Of a DNA stretch of 47,751 bases, positions 41,032 to 47,751 are shown piece after piece (positions within the stretch are counted from its first letter, which is position 1; the number at the start of each line of letters is the position of its first letter). The notes beneath the pieces are model-generated. The model was not told where the DNA came from. It did not search any database and was given only the letters and a program-made list of their open reading frames with translations. Made by a program: the position numbers and the translations under genes. This stretch comes from Ruminococcus sp. (GTDB lineage Bacteria; Bacillota; Clostridia; Oscillospirales; Ruminococcaceae): the NCBI GenBank assembly GCA_017934425.1, contig JAGBJO010000014.1, forward strand, positions 1-47,751, read 5' to 3'.

Positions 41032-42375
41032 TTAGTTTTCTTCCGGGACTTCAAGCCCAAGCTGTTCCCGGATAGTCTCGGCTATTTTATCCGCCATCTG
41101 GGTTATGGTATTGTAGTCGTCGCCTTCCACAATTATCCTTATAACGGTATCCTTGCCAAATTCACGGACGATTACTCTGCCGTCGATGCCGAGTATTTCC
41201 TCGAATTCCTGGATAACTCCCGTAATAGCCCGGTCATTCTTCCAGACCTCACGGTTGTGGCTTCCTACGAGTACGTTCACCACCACTCTGGGAACTTTCT
41301 GAACGTCCGAAGCAAGGTCGCTGAGCGTGCGCCCGGAATCTGCCAGAGCCTCCAGCAGTTTCAGGGCAGTAAGCTGACCGTCCGCAGAGGGCGAAATATC
41401 AGGGAATAGTAACATTCCCGACGGCGCACCGCCAAGACTCAGACCCTCCTCGGTCATGCGTCTTATCATGCTGCGCTCGCCCATTGATGCCTGTGAAAGA
41501 CCGATGCCGTTATCCGCCGCAAACCGCCGCAGACCCAGGTTATTCGCCTGTGTGACCACGATAGTCTCATTCCGGAGAAGTCCCTTTTCCAGCATATCAC
41601 GGGCGCAAAGTCCGGTGATAACATCGCCGTCAACGATATTTCCGCACTCGTCCACAGCCACGCACCGCTCACCTCCGCCGTCAAAGGAGATACCACAGGC
41701 GCAGCCATTTTCCGTGACGAAGCTGCACATCTGCTCCATGTGGGTGCAGCCGCTTGCGTTCACAGCGCCGTCCTGACCACTTCCGGTGACTACCAGTTCT
41801 GCACCGAATTTCCGGAATATCCGCAGGGCAGTCAGGGCAGCAGCGCCGTTAGCCATATCCACGGCGATACGCATACCCGACAGGTCAAGGGACGTGCTGG
41901 AGATCATGCGGTTTATGTAGTCCTCGCAGGCGCAGTCGTAGCGGAAGATGCTGCCGTATTTTCGCCGGACAGATGGCACAGCGCCGGGCATGATCTGCTC
42001 GATGTGGTCTTCCTCCTCGTCGGTGATGCGTCTGCCGTCGCTGCCGTAGACCCGGATACCGTTCACTTCCGCAGCGGAGGCGGAGGCGGCTATCATGATA
42101 CCGCAGACAGCGCCGTGGCGGGGGATAAGCCCGGTGAGGGCAGGAGTTGGCACAGCGCCGATCAGCTGGGCATCAGCGCCCATCGAGGTTATACCGGCGC
42201 AGACCGCCGCTTCCAGGACGGTGGAAGAACTGCGGGTGTCACGTCCAACCAGTATTTTACCGCCGTTTCCGGCAAAGAAAGCGGCGACGGCACGTCCCAC
42301 CTGCAAAGCCACCTCGCAGGTAAGCTCCGTAATGGCAACCGCCTTTATACCGTCTTTTCCGAATATTCCGCCCAA
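41032..42375 (-). CDS. Phosphoglucosamine-mutase-like protein with degenerate catalytic motifs
   Basis: The 447-residue protein has the full four-domain length and order of GlmM, but its signature motifs are altered. FGTDGIRG is FGKDGIKA (5-12). The phosphoserine loop ISASHNP is IAASASA (95-101), keeping only Ser98. The metal loop DGDGDR is DGGGER (232-237), losing one metal Asp and changing another to Glu. The sugar loop GEQSGH is GAPSGM (316-321). The C-terminal phosphate loop RPSGTEP is REFGKDT. The frame is intact and well translated (GGGAGGTG before TTG), so it is a maintained pseudoenzyme or has new chemistry rather than a decaying gene. Confidence 0.85.
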   Translation of the reverse strand: MGGIFGKDGIKAVAITELTCEVALQVGRAVAAFFAGNGGKILVGRDTRSSSTVLEAAVCAGITSMGADAQLIGAVPTPALTGLIPRHGAVCGIMIAASASAAEVNGIRVYGSDGRRITDEEEDHIEQIMPGAVPSVRRKYGSIFRYDCACEDYINRMISSTSLDLSGMRIAVDMANGAAALTALRIFRKFGAELVVTGSGQDGAVNASGCTHMEQMCSFVTENGCACGISFDGGGERCVAVDECGNIVDGDVITGLCARDMLEKGLLRNETIVVTQANNLGLRRFAADNGIGLSQASMGERSMIRRMTEEGLSLGGAPSGMLLFPDISPSADGQLTALKLLEALADSGRTLSDLASDVQKVPRVVVNVLVGSHNREVWKNDRAITGVIQEFEEILGIDGRVIVREFGKDTVIRIIVEGDDYNTITQMADKIAETIREQLGLEVPEEN

Positions 42376-42398
42376 TTCAGCACCTCCCTTTCGTTTTT

Positions 42399-42527
42399 AA
42401 TGCGTAATTCGTAATGCGTAATGCGTAATTAATGGTATCGCCTGACGGCGATGTATTTTAAAGATTCTGGGTACAAGCAAATTTAAAATCGTAAGCGTAA
42501 GCGAACACATTCATTACGCATTAATAC
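42399..42527. repeat. Partial AATGCG repeat with variant core
   Basis: Array TAATGCGTAATTCG at the left, a TCGCCTGACGGCGA hairpin, then GCGAACACATTCATTACGCATTAA at the right. The ACCGTCCGG terminator of the full copies is absent. Confidence 0.65.
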
Positions 42528-43032
42528 AGAATGCCGATATGGGCTTGCGCTTGCCGATAAGTGTGGCTATGTCCGGCAAATGCTGGACTGTCTCGCTGTT
42601 GTTATACCGGTTGTACACCGCTATCCCTCTTGCCGTTTTCCGGCAGAAGACCGTGTGTATCATGGATAAGAACGGTCTGCCTGTCCAGTAGGACACTATG
42701 AACGCTTCCGCCCCGCTTACGTCCCTGGTGAACCGGCTCTCTACCCCGAAATGCCGCAAAGCTCTGCCCACGCAGTACACATTACACCCGAAAAACCCCA
42801 TGAGAAGCCGGTAGCGCTCCATGAACGCCGCCACTTCCGGCAATGGCTTCGGTTTCCCCTTGTACTGCAATGTATTGTACACCGATATCACCTCACAGCC
42901 ATTGAATGACATATGGCAGATGCCGTATCTCAGCCGGGAAACGTCCCCACGCCCCTGACCGTTTATCATTCCCTTTTCCGGCAGGCGAACTGCACAGCGG
43001 CAGTTCTCACGATAGTTATATCTTTTAAGCAT
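42514..43032 (-). CDS. Hypothetical protein with papain/C39-like Cys-His-Asn pattern
   Basis: The 172-residue protein is not a named family to me. It has a candidate nucleophile in SFNGCEVISVYNTL (Cys46), a second Cys-rich helix (GFFGCNVYCVGRALRHFG), and the segment FLSMIHTVFC...GIAVYNRYNN (His126, Asn141). This order matches C39-like and papain-fold peptidases. No signal peptide is seen. It starts two bases after the ruvB stop, so it is co-transcribed with the ruv genes. Whether it is a peptidase is an inference from residue order only. Confidence 0.65.
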   Translation of the reverse strand: MLKRYNYRENCRCAVRLPEKGMINGQGRGDVSRLRYGICHMSFNGCEVISVYNTLQYKGKPKPLPEVAAFMERYRLLMGFFGCNVYCVGRALRHFGVESRFTRDVSGAEAFIVSYWTGRPFLSMIHTVFCRKTARGIAVYNRYNNSETVQHLPDIATLIGKRKPISAFCINA

Positions 43033-43034
43033 AG

Positions 43035-44090
43035 TTAAAACGTAAGCTGTCCGTCATTTCCGCCGCTGTTTTCCGGTGCTTTGAAGCCAAGATGCTCATA
43101 GGCAAGGGCTGTTGCCACTCGTCCACGGGGAGTGCGCCCCAGGAATCCAAGCTGCATAAGGAACGGCTCGCAAACGTCCTCCAGCGTCACCGACTCCTCA
43201 CCGATAGCCGCCGCAAGGGTGTCAAGTCCCACCGGACCGCCTGCGTAGCCCTTGATTATCATGGTGAGCATACGCCTGTCAAGGCTGTCAAGTCCCAGTT
43301 CGTCAATTTCAAGGCGGCTGAGGGCTATTGACGCTATCTGCTGAGTTATCTGACCATTGCCCATAACGTCGGCAAAGTCACGGACACGCTTCAACAGGCG
43401 GTTTGCGATACGGGGCGTACCTCTTGCACGTCCGGCTATCTCCATAGCGCCGTCAGTCTCGCAGGGTATGCCGAGTATCATGGCGCTTCGGCGGATAATA
43501 TCGCAAAGCTGTTCCTTTGTGTACAGTTCAAGGCGCTGTATTACGCCGAATCTGTCACGCAGAGGGCTTGAAAGCTGTCCGGCACGGGTAGTAGCACCGA
43601 TAAGGGTGAAGGGCTTCAGGTCCATGCGTATGGAACGGGCTGACGGGCCTTTTCCGATAATTATATCAATTACTCTGTCCTCCAACGCCGGGTAGAGTAT
43701 CTCCTCCACCGCACGGGAAAGCCGGTGTATCTCGTCGATGAACAGCACGTCATTGTCCGAGAGACTGGTCAGCAGCGCCACAAGGTCACCGGGCTTCTCG
43801 ATAGCCGGTCCGGTGGTGACACGCAGGTTTACGCCAAGTTCATGGGCGATAATGCCGGAGAGAGTGGTCTTTCCCAGTCCGGGAGGACCATAGAGGAGTA
43901 CATGGTCGAGGGGTTCGCCACGGCGCTTTGCGGCTTCTATGTAGATAGCCAGATTCTCCTTGACTTTCTCCTGACCCACATAATCATGAAGTGTCTGGGG
44001 ACGCAGAGTAAGTTCAATATCGCCGTCGTCCATAGTTTCCTCCGGAGAAAGCACTCTGGGGGAAAACTCAAATTCTTCTGTTTCGATCAT
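43035..44090 (-). CDS. ruvB: Holliday junction branch-migration ATPase RuvB
   Basis: Hexameric motor that drives branch migration with RuvA. The 351 residues contain Walker [13 protein letters not shown], Walker [11 protein letters not shown], sensor GATTRAG and the C-terminal winged helix ([12 protein letters not shown]). AAAGGAG precedes the ATG. It lies downstream of ruvC, ruvA and an SseB-like gene. Confidence 0.96.
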   Translation of the reverse strand: MIETEEFEFSPRVLSPEETMDDGDIELTLRPQTLHDYVGQEKVKENLAIYIEAAKRRGEPLDHVLLYGPPGLGKTTLSGIIAHELGVNLRVTTGPAIEKPGDLVALLTSLSDNDVLFIDEIHRLSRAVEEILYPALEDRVIDIIIGKGPSARSIRMDLKPFTLIGATTRAGQLSSPLRDRFGVIQRLELYTKEQLCDIIRRSAMILGIPCETDGAMEIAGRARGTPRIANRLLKRVRDFADVMGNGQITQQIASIALSRLEIDELGLDSLDRRMLTMIIKGYAGGPVGLDTLAAAIGEESVTLEDVCEPFLMQLGFLGRTPRGRVATALAYEHLGFKAPENSGGNDGQLTF

Positions 44091-44113
44091 ATGATCTGCG
44101 TCTCCTTTATAGA

Positions 44114-44845
44114 TTATTTCTCAAAATAGCGTTTTTTCCGAACATAGAACGGGTCTATGTCCTTGACTGCCTTTTTACCGAGTTCCTGTTCGTAGCTGAT
44201 GAAGCATAGTTCCTCGTAGTGCTTTGAGGACTTGCCGATATACTTCGACAGCGGAACGAAAAGCTTTCTTGTACTTCCTATCATATCAATTACCATGAGA
44301 AGCTGTGGTTTTTCGCAGCCCTTTATCATTTCCAGAATGAACGCCCTGTCAACGTTTTCCTGCTTTGCCAGGAATTTTGAAGCCGGGCGGGTGATATGTG
44401 TCATAGAACGCTCGCAGCGACGGTAGGTGATAGTCTCCTCCTCGTTAAAAGATATAGCCTTTATTTTCAGGTTTCTGGCTATCATGAGGATACTCTTTAT
44501 CTCCTGAGAGGAAAATTCCTTGCCGTAGGAATTAGGATTGAGGACGGCATTTGCTGACTGTATCAGGTCGAAAAGGCGCAGGCAGTTGATCTTGTAGCTT
44601 TCCACATACCTTTTTGCAAACTGCTGGAGCGCCCTGTAGCTGGTGAAAAACGGGATAAATACCACGCCGTCAGGGTCTTGTATGGTGATGAGTTCGATCT
44701 GGATACCGCCGTCCATAGCGCCTCTGTCCTGGCGGACGGGCTTGTTACAGATAACGTAAACATCGCTCTTTATAAGGGTCTGCAAGAACTGTGACCGCTT
44801 TGAGGGGTCGGTGATTGCTGCTTTGAGCAATTCATCAAGATTCAT
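44114..44845 (-). CDS. SseB-family protein
   Basis: The 243-residue protein has the SseB N-terminal domain (about 1-115; [10 protein letters not shown]...[19 protein letters not shown]) and the SseB C-terminal domain (about 130-240; PLLMVID-like segment). In E. coli SseB affects serine sensitivity; the role in Firmicutes is unclear. It is inserted between ruvA and ruvB with short gaps and has its own ribosome site (AGAAGG). Confidence 0.85.
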   Translation of the reverse strand: MNLDELLKAAITDPSKRSQFLQTLIKSDVYVICNKPVRQDRGAMDGGIQIELITIQDPDGVVFIPFFTSYRALQQFAKRYVESYKINCLRLFDLIQSANAVLNPNSYGKEFSSQEIKSILMIARNLKIKAISFNEEETITYRRCERSMTHITRPASKFLAKQENVDRAFILEMIKGCEKPQLLMVIDMIGSTRKLFVPLSKYIGKSSKHYEELCFISYEQELGKKAVKDIDPFYVRKKRYFEK

Positions 44846-44925
44846 GGTGAAACCTTCTTTCTGTATAGGTCTGTCAATGCTCCAATTTCATCATCATAGT
44901 TGTAGTATATGTTGGTAAGACTTGC

Positions 44926-45534
44926 CTATTTTCCGCTGTTCATCAGTCTGAGCGCACCGGCTATAAGTTCCTGGGTGCTGAGTGACTGATCCTGCTTGCG
45001 TATGTAGGGAGCGGCTTCTGTCTGGGAGTAGCCAAGCGCCATAAGTGCCGCAAGAGCGTCGGCGGCGTTGGAGGCTTCTCCGGGGATCGGGATATCGTCT
45101 ATGGCTGAACCTGCACCTGCACTGGCGGCTTCTGAGGATATCTTGTCTTTCAGTTCCAGGACAAGTCTCTGGGCAGTCTTAGCGCCGATGCCTTTGGTCT
45201 TTGTAAATGCCTTGCTGTCGCCGGATACCACAAGGTAGGCGAACTTTTCCGGTGTCATATCTGAGAGAATGGAAGTAGCGGCTTTCGGACCTATGCCGGA
45301 AACGGATATGATAAGCCGGAAGCAGCTAAGTTCCTGGCTTGTTGCAAAGCCGAAAAGTTCTACTGCGTCCTCCCTGACAGCCAGGTGAGTATAGAGCGTA
45401 ACTTCGCTTCCCACACTTCCCAGTGCGGCGACTGTATTGTATGAGGTGCGGCAGCCATAGCCCACACCTGCACATTCCACAACTACAAAGCCCATTTCCT
45501 TGACGATGAGCTTTCCGTGGAGACTGTATATCAT
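44926..45534 (-). CDS. ruvA: Holliday junction DNA-binding subunit RuvA
   Basis: Tetrameric junction-binding protein that loads RuvB. The 202 residues begin MIYSLHGKL, have the OB domain, two helix-hairpin-helix motifs (ISGIGPKAATSIL, TKGIGAKTAQRLVLEL) and a C-terminal UBA-like domain that contacts RuvB (ADALAALMALGYSQTEA). ATG at 45534 gives the usual N-terminus; the GTG two codons earlier is less likely. It starts 15 bases after ruvC. Confidence 0.95.
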   Translation of the reverse strand: MIYSLHGKLIVKEMGFVVVECAGVGYGCRTSYNTVAALGSVGSEVTLYTHLAVREDAVELFGFATSQELSCFRLIISVSGIGPKAATSILSDMTPEKFAYLVVSGDSKAFTKTKGIGAKTAQRLVLELKDKISSEAASAGAGSAIDDIPIPGEASNAADALAALMALGYSQTEAAPYIRKQDQSLSTQELIAGALRLMNSGK

Positions 45535-45549
45535 AAACACACGTCCTTC

Positions 45550-46041
45550 TTAATTACTTTCCCAGCGCACACAGTGACCGTGGCAGACGGCAACTGCCAG
45601 TGCATCGGCAGCGTCGTCGGGTTTGGGGATACGGCTTAGTCCGAGTATCTGCCGGGTCATTTCCATTACCTGCATTTTCTCAGCTTTGCCGTAGCCAGTG
45701 ACGGCTGACTTCACCTGCAAGGGGGTGTACTCGAAAATAGGCGTACCTCTCATAGCCGGGGTAAGGAGAGTAACACCTCTTGCCTGAGCCACATTGATAC
45801 CGGTTTTCTGGTTATTTGTGAAGTAGAGTTTTTCCATAGCCACGCAGTCTGGCTGGAATTTTGTAAAAAGCTGTTCCATATCCAGGTGGATCATTTTGAG
45901 GCGCTGGGGGAATGGGGTATCAGCTTCGGTAGTGATAGCGCCGTAGGAGAGTGGGCAGAAGTTCACGCCGTCGTAGTCAAGCACACCGAAGCCGACTATC
46001 GCATAGCCCGGATCTATGCCGAGAATTCGTATTTTTTTCAC
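45550..46041 (-). CDS. ruvC: Crossover junction endonuclease RuvC
   Basis: Dimeric nuclease that resolves Holliday junctions. The 163 residues carry the RNase H-like acidic residues in ILGIDPGYAIVGFG (Asp11), AMEKLYF (Glu) and KPDDAADALAVAVCH (Asp pair). GTG at 46041 follows AAGGTCAGAGAT. A promoter lies at 46107-46136. Confidence 0.95.
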   Translation of the reverse strand: MKKIRILGIDPGYAIVGFGVLDYDGVNFCPLSYGAITTEADTPFPQRLKMIHLDMEQLFTKFQPDCVAMEKLYFTNNQKTGINVAQARGVTLLTPAMRGTPIFEYTPLQVKSAVTGYGKAEKMQVMEMTRQILGLSRIPKPDDAADALAVAVCHGHCVRWESN

Positions 46042-46106
46042 ATCTCTGACCTTACTTTTCCGGATTTCCGGACGCAGGAATACGCCGGATAGTTATATAC
46101 CTTATT

Positions 46107-46136
46107 ATTATACCACAAAACCCACACCAATTGCAA
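46107..46136 (-). promoter_or_regulatory. Promoter of the ruv operon
   Basis: Minus strand TTGCAA, 18-bp spacer ending TGG and TATAAT. Confidence 0.75.
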
Positions 46137-46192
46137 CACCCAGAAGGGGTTAATATTTTTAATTTAGTGTTTGCATTTGCTTAATGCACAAT

Positions 46193-47023
46193 TCAAAACA
46201 GTCCAATAACATCAGAGAGGGAAAGTGCTGGGTGGAGAGCGGAGTTCAGCCCATAAGCTATAAGCTGGGACGCTCGCTCAGTCAGCCGGTCTATGTCCTT
46301 CGGCGTGACCAGCATATTCGGCGTATCCTCCGGCAGTTCTCTGCCTGCAATGGTGTACATATCCACCACTGTCGGCACGCCCAAGGCTATAACCGGTATG
46401 CCAAACACCTCCCGGCTTATCTCCTGACGGCGGTTTGCTGCGCCGCTTCCGGGAGATATGCCTGTGTCTGTTATCTGGATAGTCGTCCCCAGCCGTGAAA
46501 TATCGCAGCAGGCAAGAGCATCTACCGCTATCAACGCCGCCGGGTGTATCTCATCGCATATTGCCTTTAGCAGCCGGGAAGTCTCTATTCCAGTCTGCCC
46601 CATTACTCCACCTGCAAACACGCTCACACGGCGCAGACTCCCCAGAAATTCCTCCTCCGGAAGTTCGGCGCTCAAGTGACGTGTGGCAAGCACCCGTTCC
46701 GCCACCCTCGGTCCGATCGCATCAGGGGTGATGTCCTTGTTGCCAAGCCCTGCCACAAGAACGTCCCCATCCGGCAGAAAGGGCGAAAGTTCCGCTGCAA
46801 GTTCCGCCACCATCGCCTCGTGTTCACGGGAAAAATGGCTCAGCGACCGGCTTTCCAGGGTGATGTACTGCCCTTTTCCCTTGCCGATAGTCTCCAGGCA
46901 AGCGTCGGTGTCAATGGTGATGTGAGTAATATCAAACACGCTCCCACGCCGCTCCACTCTTACCCCCTCCGGAAGTTCCTCCTCCGGAAGCATCTCCAGC
47001 GCCAGATCAGTCCTCTTATTCAT
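46193..47023 (-). CDS. gpr: Germination protease GPR
   Basis: Aspartic-type (HybD-fold) protease that degrades small acid-soluble spore proteins during germination. The 276 residues carry family motifs LVAGLGNKDITPDAIGPRV, GGVMGQTGIET, PAALIAVDALACCDISRLG and TDTGISPGSGAANRR. The length is shorter than Bacillus GPR (about 370), missing mostly N-terminal propeptide and C-terminal parts. It is divergent from rpsT, as in other Firmicutes, but spoIIP, which usually follows, is absent and ruvC stands there instead. AAAGGGGG precedes the ATG. It suggests sporulation ability or its recent loss. Confidence 0.92.
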   Translation of the reverse strand: MNKRTDLALEMLPEEELPEGVRVERRGSVFDITHITIDTDACLETIGKGKGQYITLESRSLSHFSREHEAMVAELAAELSPFLPDGDVLVAGLGNKDITPDAIGPRVAERVLATRHLSAELPEEEFLGSLRRVSVFAGGVMGQTGIETSRLLKAICDEIHPAALIAVDALACCDISRLGTTIQITDTGISPGSGAANRRQEISREVFGIPVIALGVPTVVDMYTIAGRELPEDTPNMLVTPKDIDRLTERASQLIAYGLNSALHPALSLSDVIGLF

Positions 47024-47094
47024 AACAGTCCCCCTTTGTGCAAAATGCTTTAAAATGCGGAAAACTTTCCTACAGCTTACTCTGTATTTGCCTA

Positions 47095-47123
47095 TTGCAA
47101 ATTCCGGATAAAAATGTTATAAT
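47095..47123 (+). promoter_or_regulatory. Promoter of rpsT
   Basis: TTGCAA (47095-47100), 17-bp spacer with TGT before the -10 and TATAAT (47118-47123). Confidence 0.8.
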
Positions 47124-47139
47124 CATAATGTCTCAGTAT

Positions 47140-47188
47140 GGTAGCTGTGCGTTGCAGCTGCCGGAGTGTATGAACCCGCATATACTCC
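47140..47188 (+). promoter_or_regulatory. Double-hairpin leader of rpsT
   Basis: Two abutting stems: GGTAGCTG/CAGCTGCC (47140-47147 with 47155-47162) and GGAGTGTATG/CATATACTCC (47163-47172 with 47179-47188, ten pairs). They could stack end to end. The leader is about 115 nt. It may be the site where S20 protein represses its own mRNA; this is an inference. Confidence 0.5.
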
Positions 47189-47244
47189 ATTATTCCACGA
47201 TCGCTGACATCTATTCAGCGTTTACACTAAGGAGGTGTAACGAA

Positions 47245-47505
47245 ATGCCGAACATTAAATCTGCTAAGAAGAGAGTTAAGGTAAATGCTACTAAGGCTGC
47301 TGCTAACAAGGCTACAAAGTCTGCACTCAAGACAGTTATCAAGAAGGCTGACGCTGCTTGCGCTGCTGGTGCTGATACAAAGGTAGAAGCAGTAAGAGTT
47401 GCTATCAAGAAGGTAGACCAGGCTTGCGCTAAGGGACTTATGCACAAGAACAAGGCTGCCAGAAAGAAGGCACAGCTCGCTAAGAAGCTGAACGCTGCTG
47501 GCTAA
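47245..47505 (+). CDS. rpsT: 30S ribosomal protein S20
   Basis: Primary 16S rRNA-binding protein of the small subunit. The 86-residue, very basic helical protein reads MPNIKSAKKRVKVNATKAA and ends MHKNKAARKKAQLAKKLNAAG, typical of bS20. ATG at 47245 follows AAGGAGGTG; the long upstream frame back to 47038 crosses the promoter and leader. It is monocistronic and divergent from gpr. Confidence 0.97.
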   Translation: MPNIKSAKKRVKVNATKAAANKATKSALKTVIKKADAACAAGADTKVEAVRVAIKKVDQACAKGLMHKNKAARKKAQLAKKLNAAG

Positions 47506-47529
47506 TTACCTGTACCCTGTACAATATAC

Positions 47530-47565
47530 ACTCCGCTGACAACTCACGGTCGGCGGAGTTTTTTA
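47530..47565 (+). terminator. Terminator of rpsT
   Basis: ACTCCGCTGAC (47530-47540) pairs with GTCGGCGGAGT (47549-47559, one G-T pair), followed by TTTTT. Confidence 0.92.
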
Positions 47566-47639
47566 TTTCTCCAGGAGAAAAAACGGTCAGTTAAGGCAAC
47601 AGCATTTACTTTTTGTGAAGCATTTTCTGATATACAATG

Positions 47640-47751
47640 GAAAACTACCGGTTTCCGTAGAAAGCCATGCGCCGGAATAATTTCCGGCGACAGGCTGGTA
47701 AGGATTTGTCCTTTCTTGGGCTACAGAAAGACTTGCCGGGAAAAATCGGCA
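47640..47751 (+). other. Structured intergenic segment cut by the window end
   Basis: No gene is seen. A compound stem AGCC [ATG] CGCCGGAA/TTCCGGCG [ACA] GGCT spans about 47663-47695. After it, AAGGA/TCCTT (47700-47713) and CTTTCT/AGAAAG (47711-47730) overlap and exclude each other. A TGCCG/CGGCA hairpin ends the window. The layout resembles a leader RNA, but no known riboswitch motif was recognised. Confidence 0.35.

Overview
The window looks like a chromosomal segment of a fibre-degrading Ruminococcus (Clostridia, Oscillospirales). The evidence is a cellobiose phosphorylase beside glycogen phosphorylase and a GH13 amylase, a lipoprotein with a cohesin-like domain, Gram-positive gene orders (secG-rnr, yabP-yabQ-divIC-yabR, ecfA1-ecfA2-ecfT with truA nearby, gpr divergent from rpsT), strong AGGAGG ribosome sites and consensus sigma-A promoters with 17-bp spacers. 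The species is inferred from gene content only.

Layout. 1-577: repeat-rich DNA and a promoter. 578-5453: aspartate kinase, then a convergent minus-strand unit secG-rnr-lipoprotein. 5690-7375: the division/sporulation cluster yabP-yabQ-divIC-yabR. 7582-10718: cellobiose phosphorylase and a small membrane protein. 10727-11664: an AT-rich two-gene cassette between 36-bp direct repeats. 11734-14110: an RNA locus containing an orphan structured RNA with its own promoter and terminator, a run of hairpins, a tRNA-like RNA, a bulged Y-RNA-like stem-loop and a Ro60 (TROVE) protein gene. 14157-20326: a degenerate signal-peptidase-like protein, glycogen phosphorylase and amylase. 20865-26474: minus-strand membrane and zinc-ribbon proteins and mscL. 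26968-28059: a VanY-type carboxypeptidase. 28250-39777: a long minus-strand series (ecfA1-ecfA2-ecfT, a YfhO-like protein, truA, a DUF5711 protein, a CvpA-like protein, a Clp ATPase, the cohesin-like lipoprotein). 39911-46041: DUF6440, a methyltransferase, a phosphohexomutase-like protein that has lost catalytic motifs, and the ruv cluster. 46193-47505: divergent gpr and rpsT.

How the genes work together. Cellobiose phosphorylase and glycogen phosphorylase both yield glucose-1-phosphate by phosphorolysis, while the GH13 enzyme trims alpha-glucans; this fits an energy-saving cellulose and glycogen economy. RuvA, RuvB and RuvC form the Holliday-junction resolvasome. The ECF module energises vitamin uptake for substrate-binding subunits encoded elsewhere. 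YabP, YabQ and Gpr point to a sporulating ancestry or retained sporulation ability.

The most interesting region is 11734-12513. A tRNA body with perfect acceptor, D and T arms and encoded CCA has its anticodon region replaced by about 65 nt. It is followed by a 71-nt bulged stem-loop directly upstream of the Ro60 gene. This fits a tRNA-mimicking bacterial Y RNA in an unusual linear arrangement. Other notable items are the degenerate GlmM-like protein, a cohesin-like lipoprotein translationally coupled to a zinc-finger Clp ATPase, and two families of intergenic repeats.
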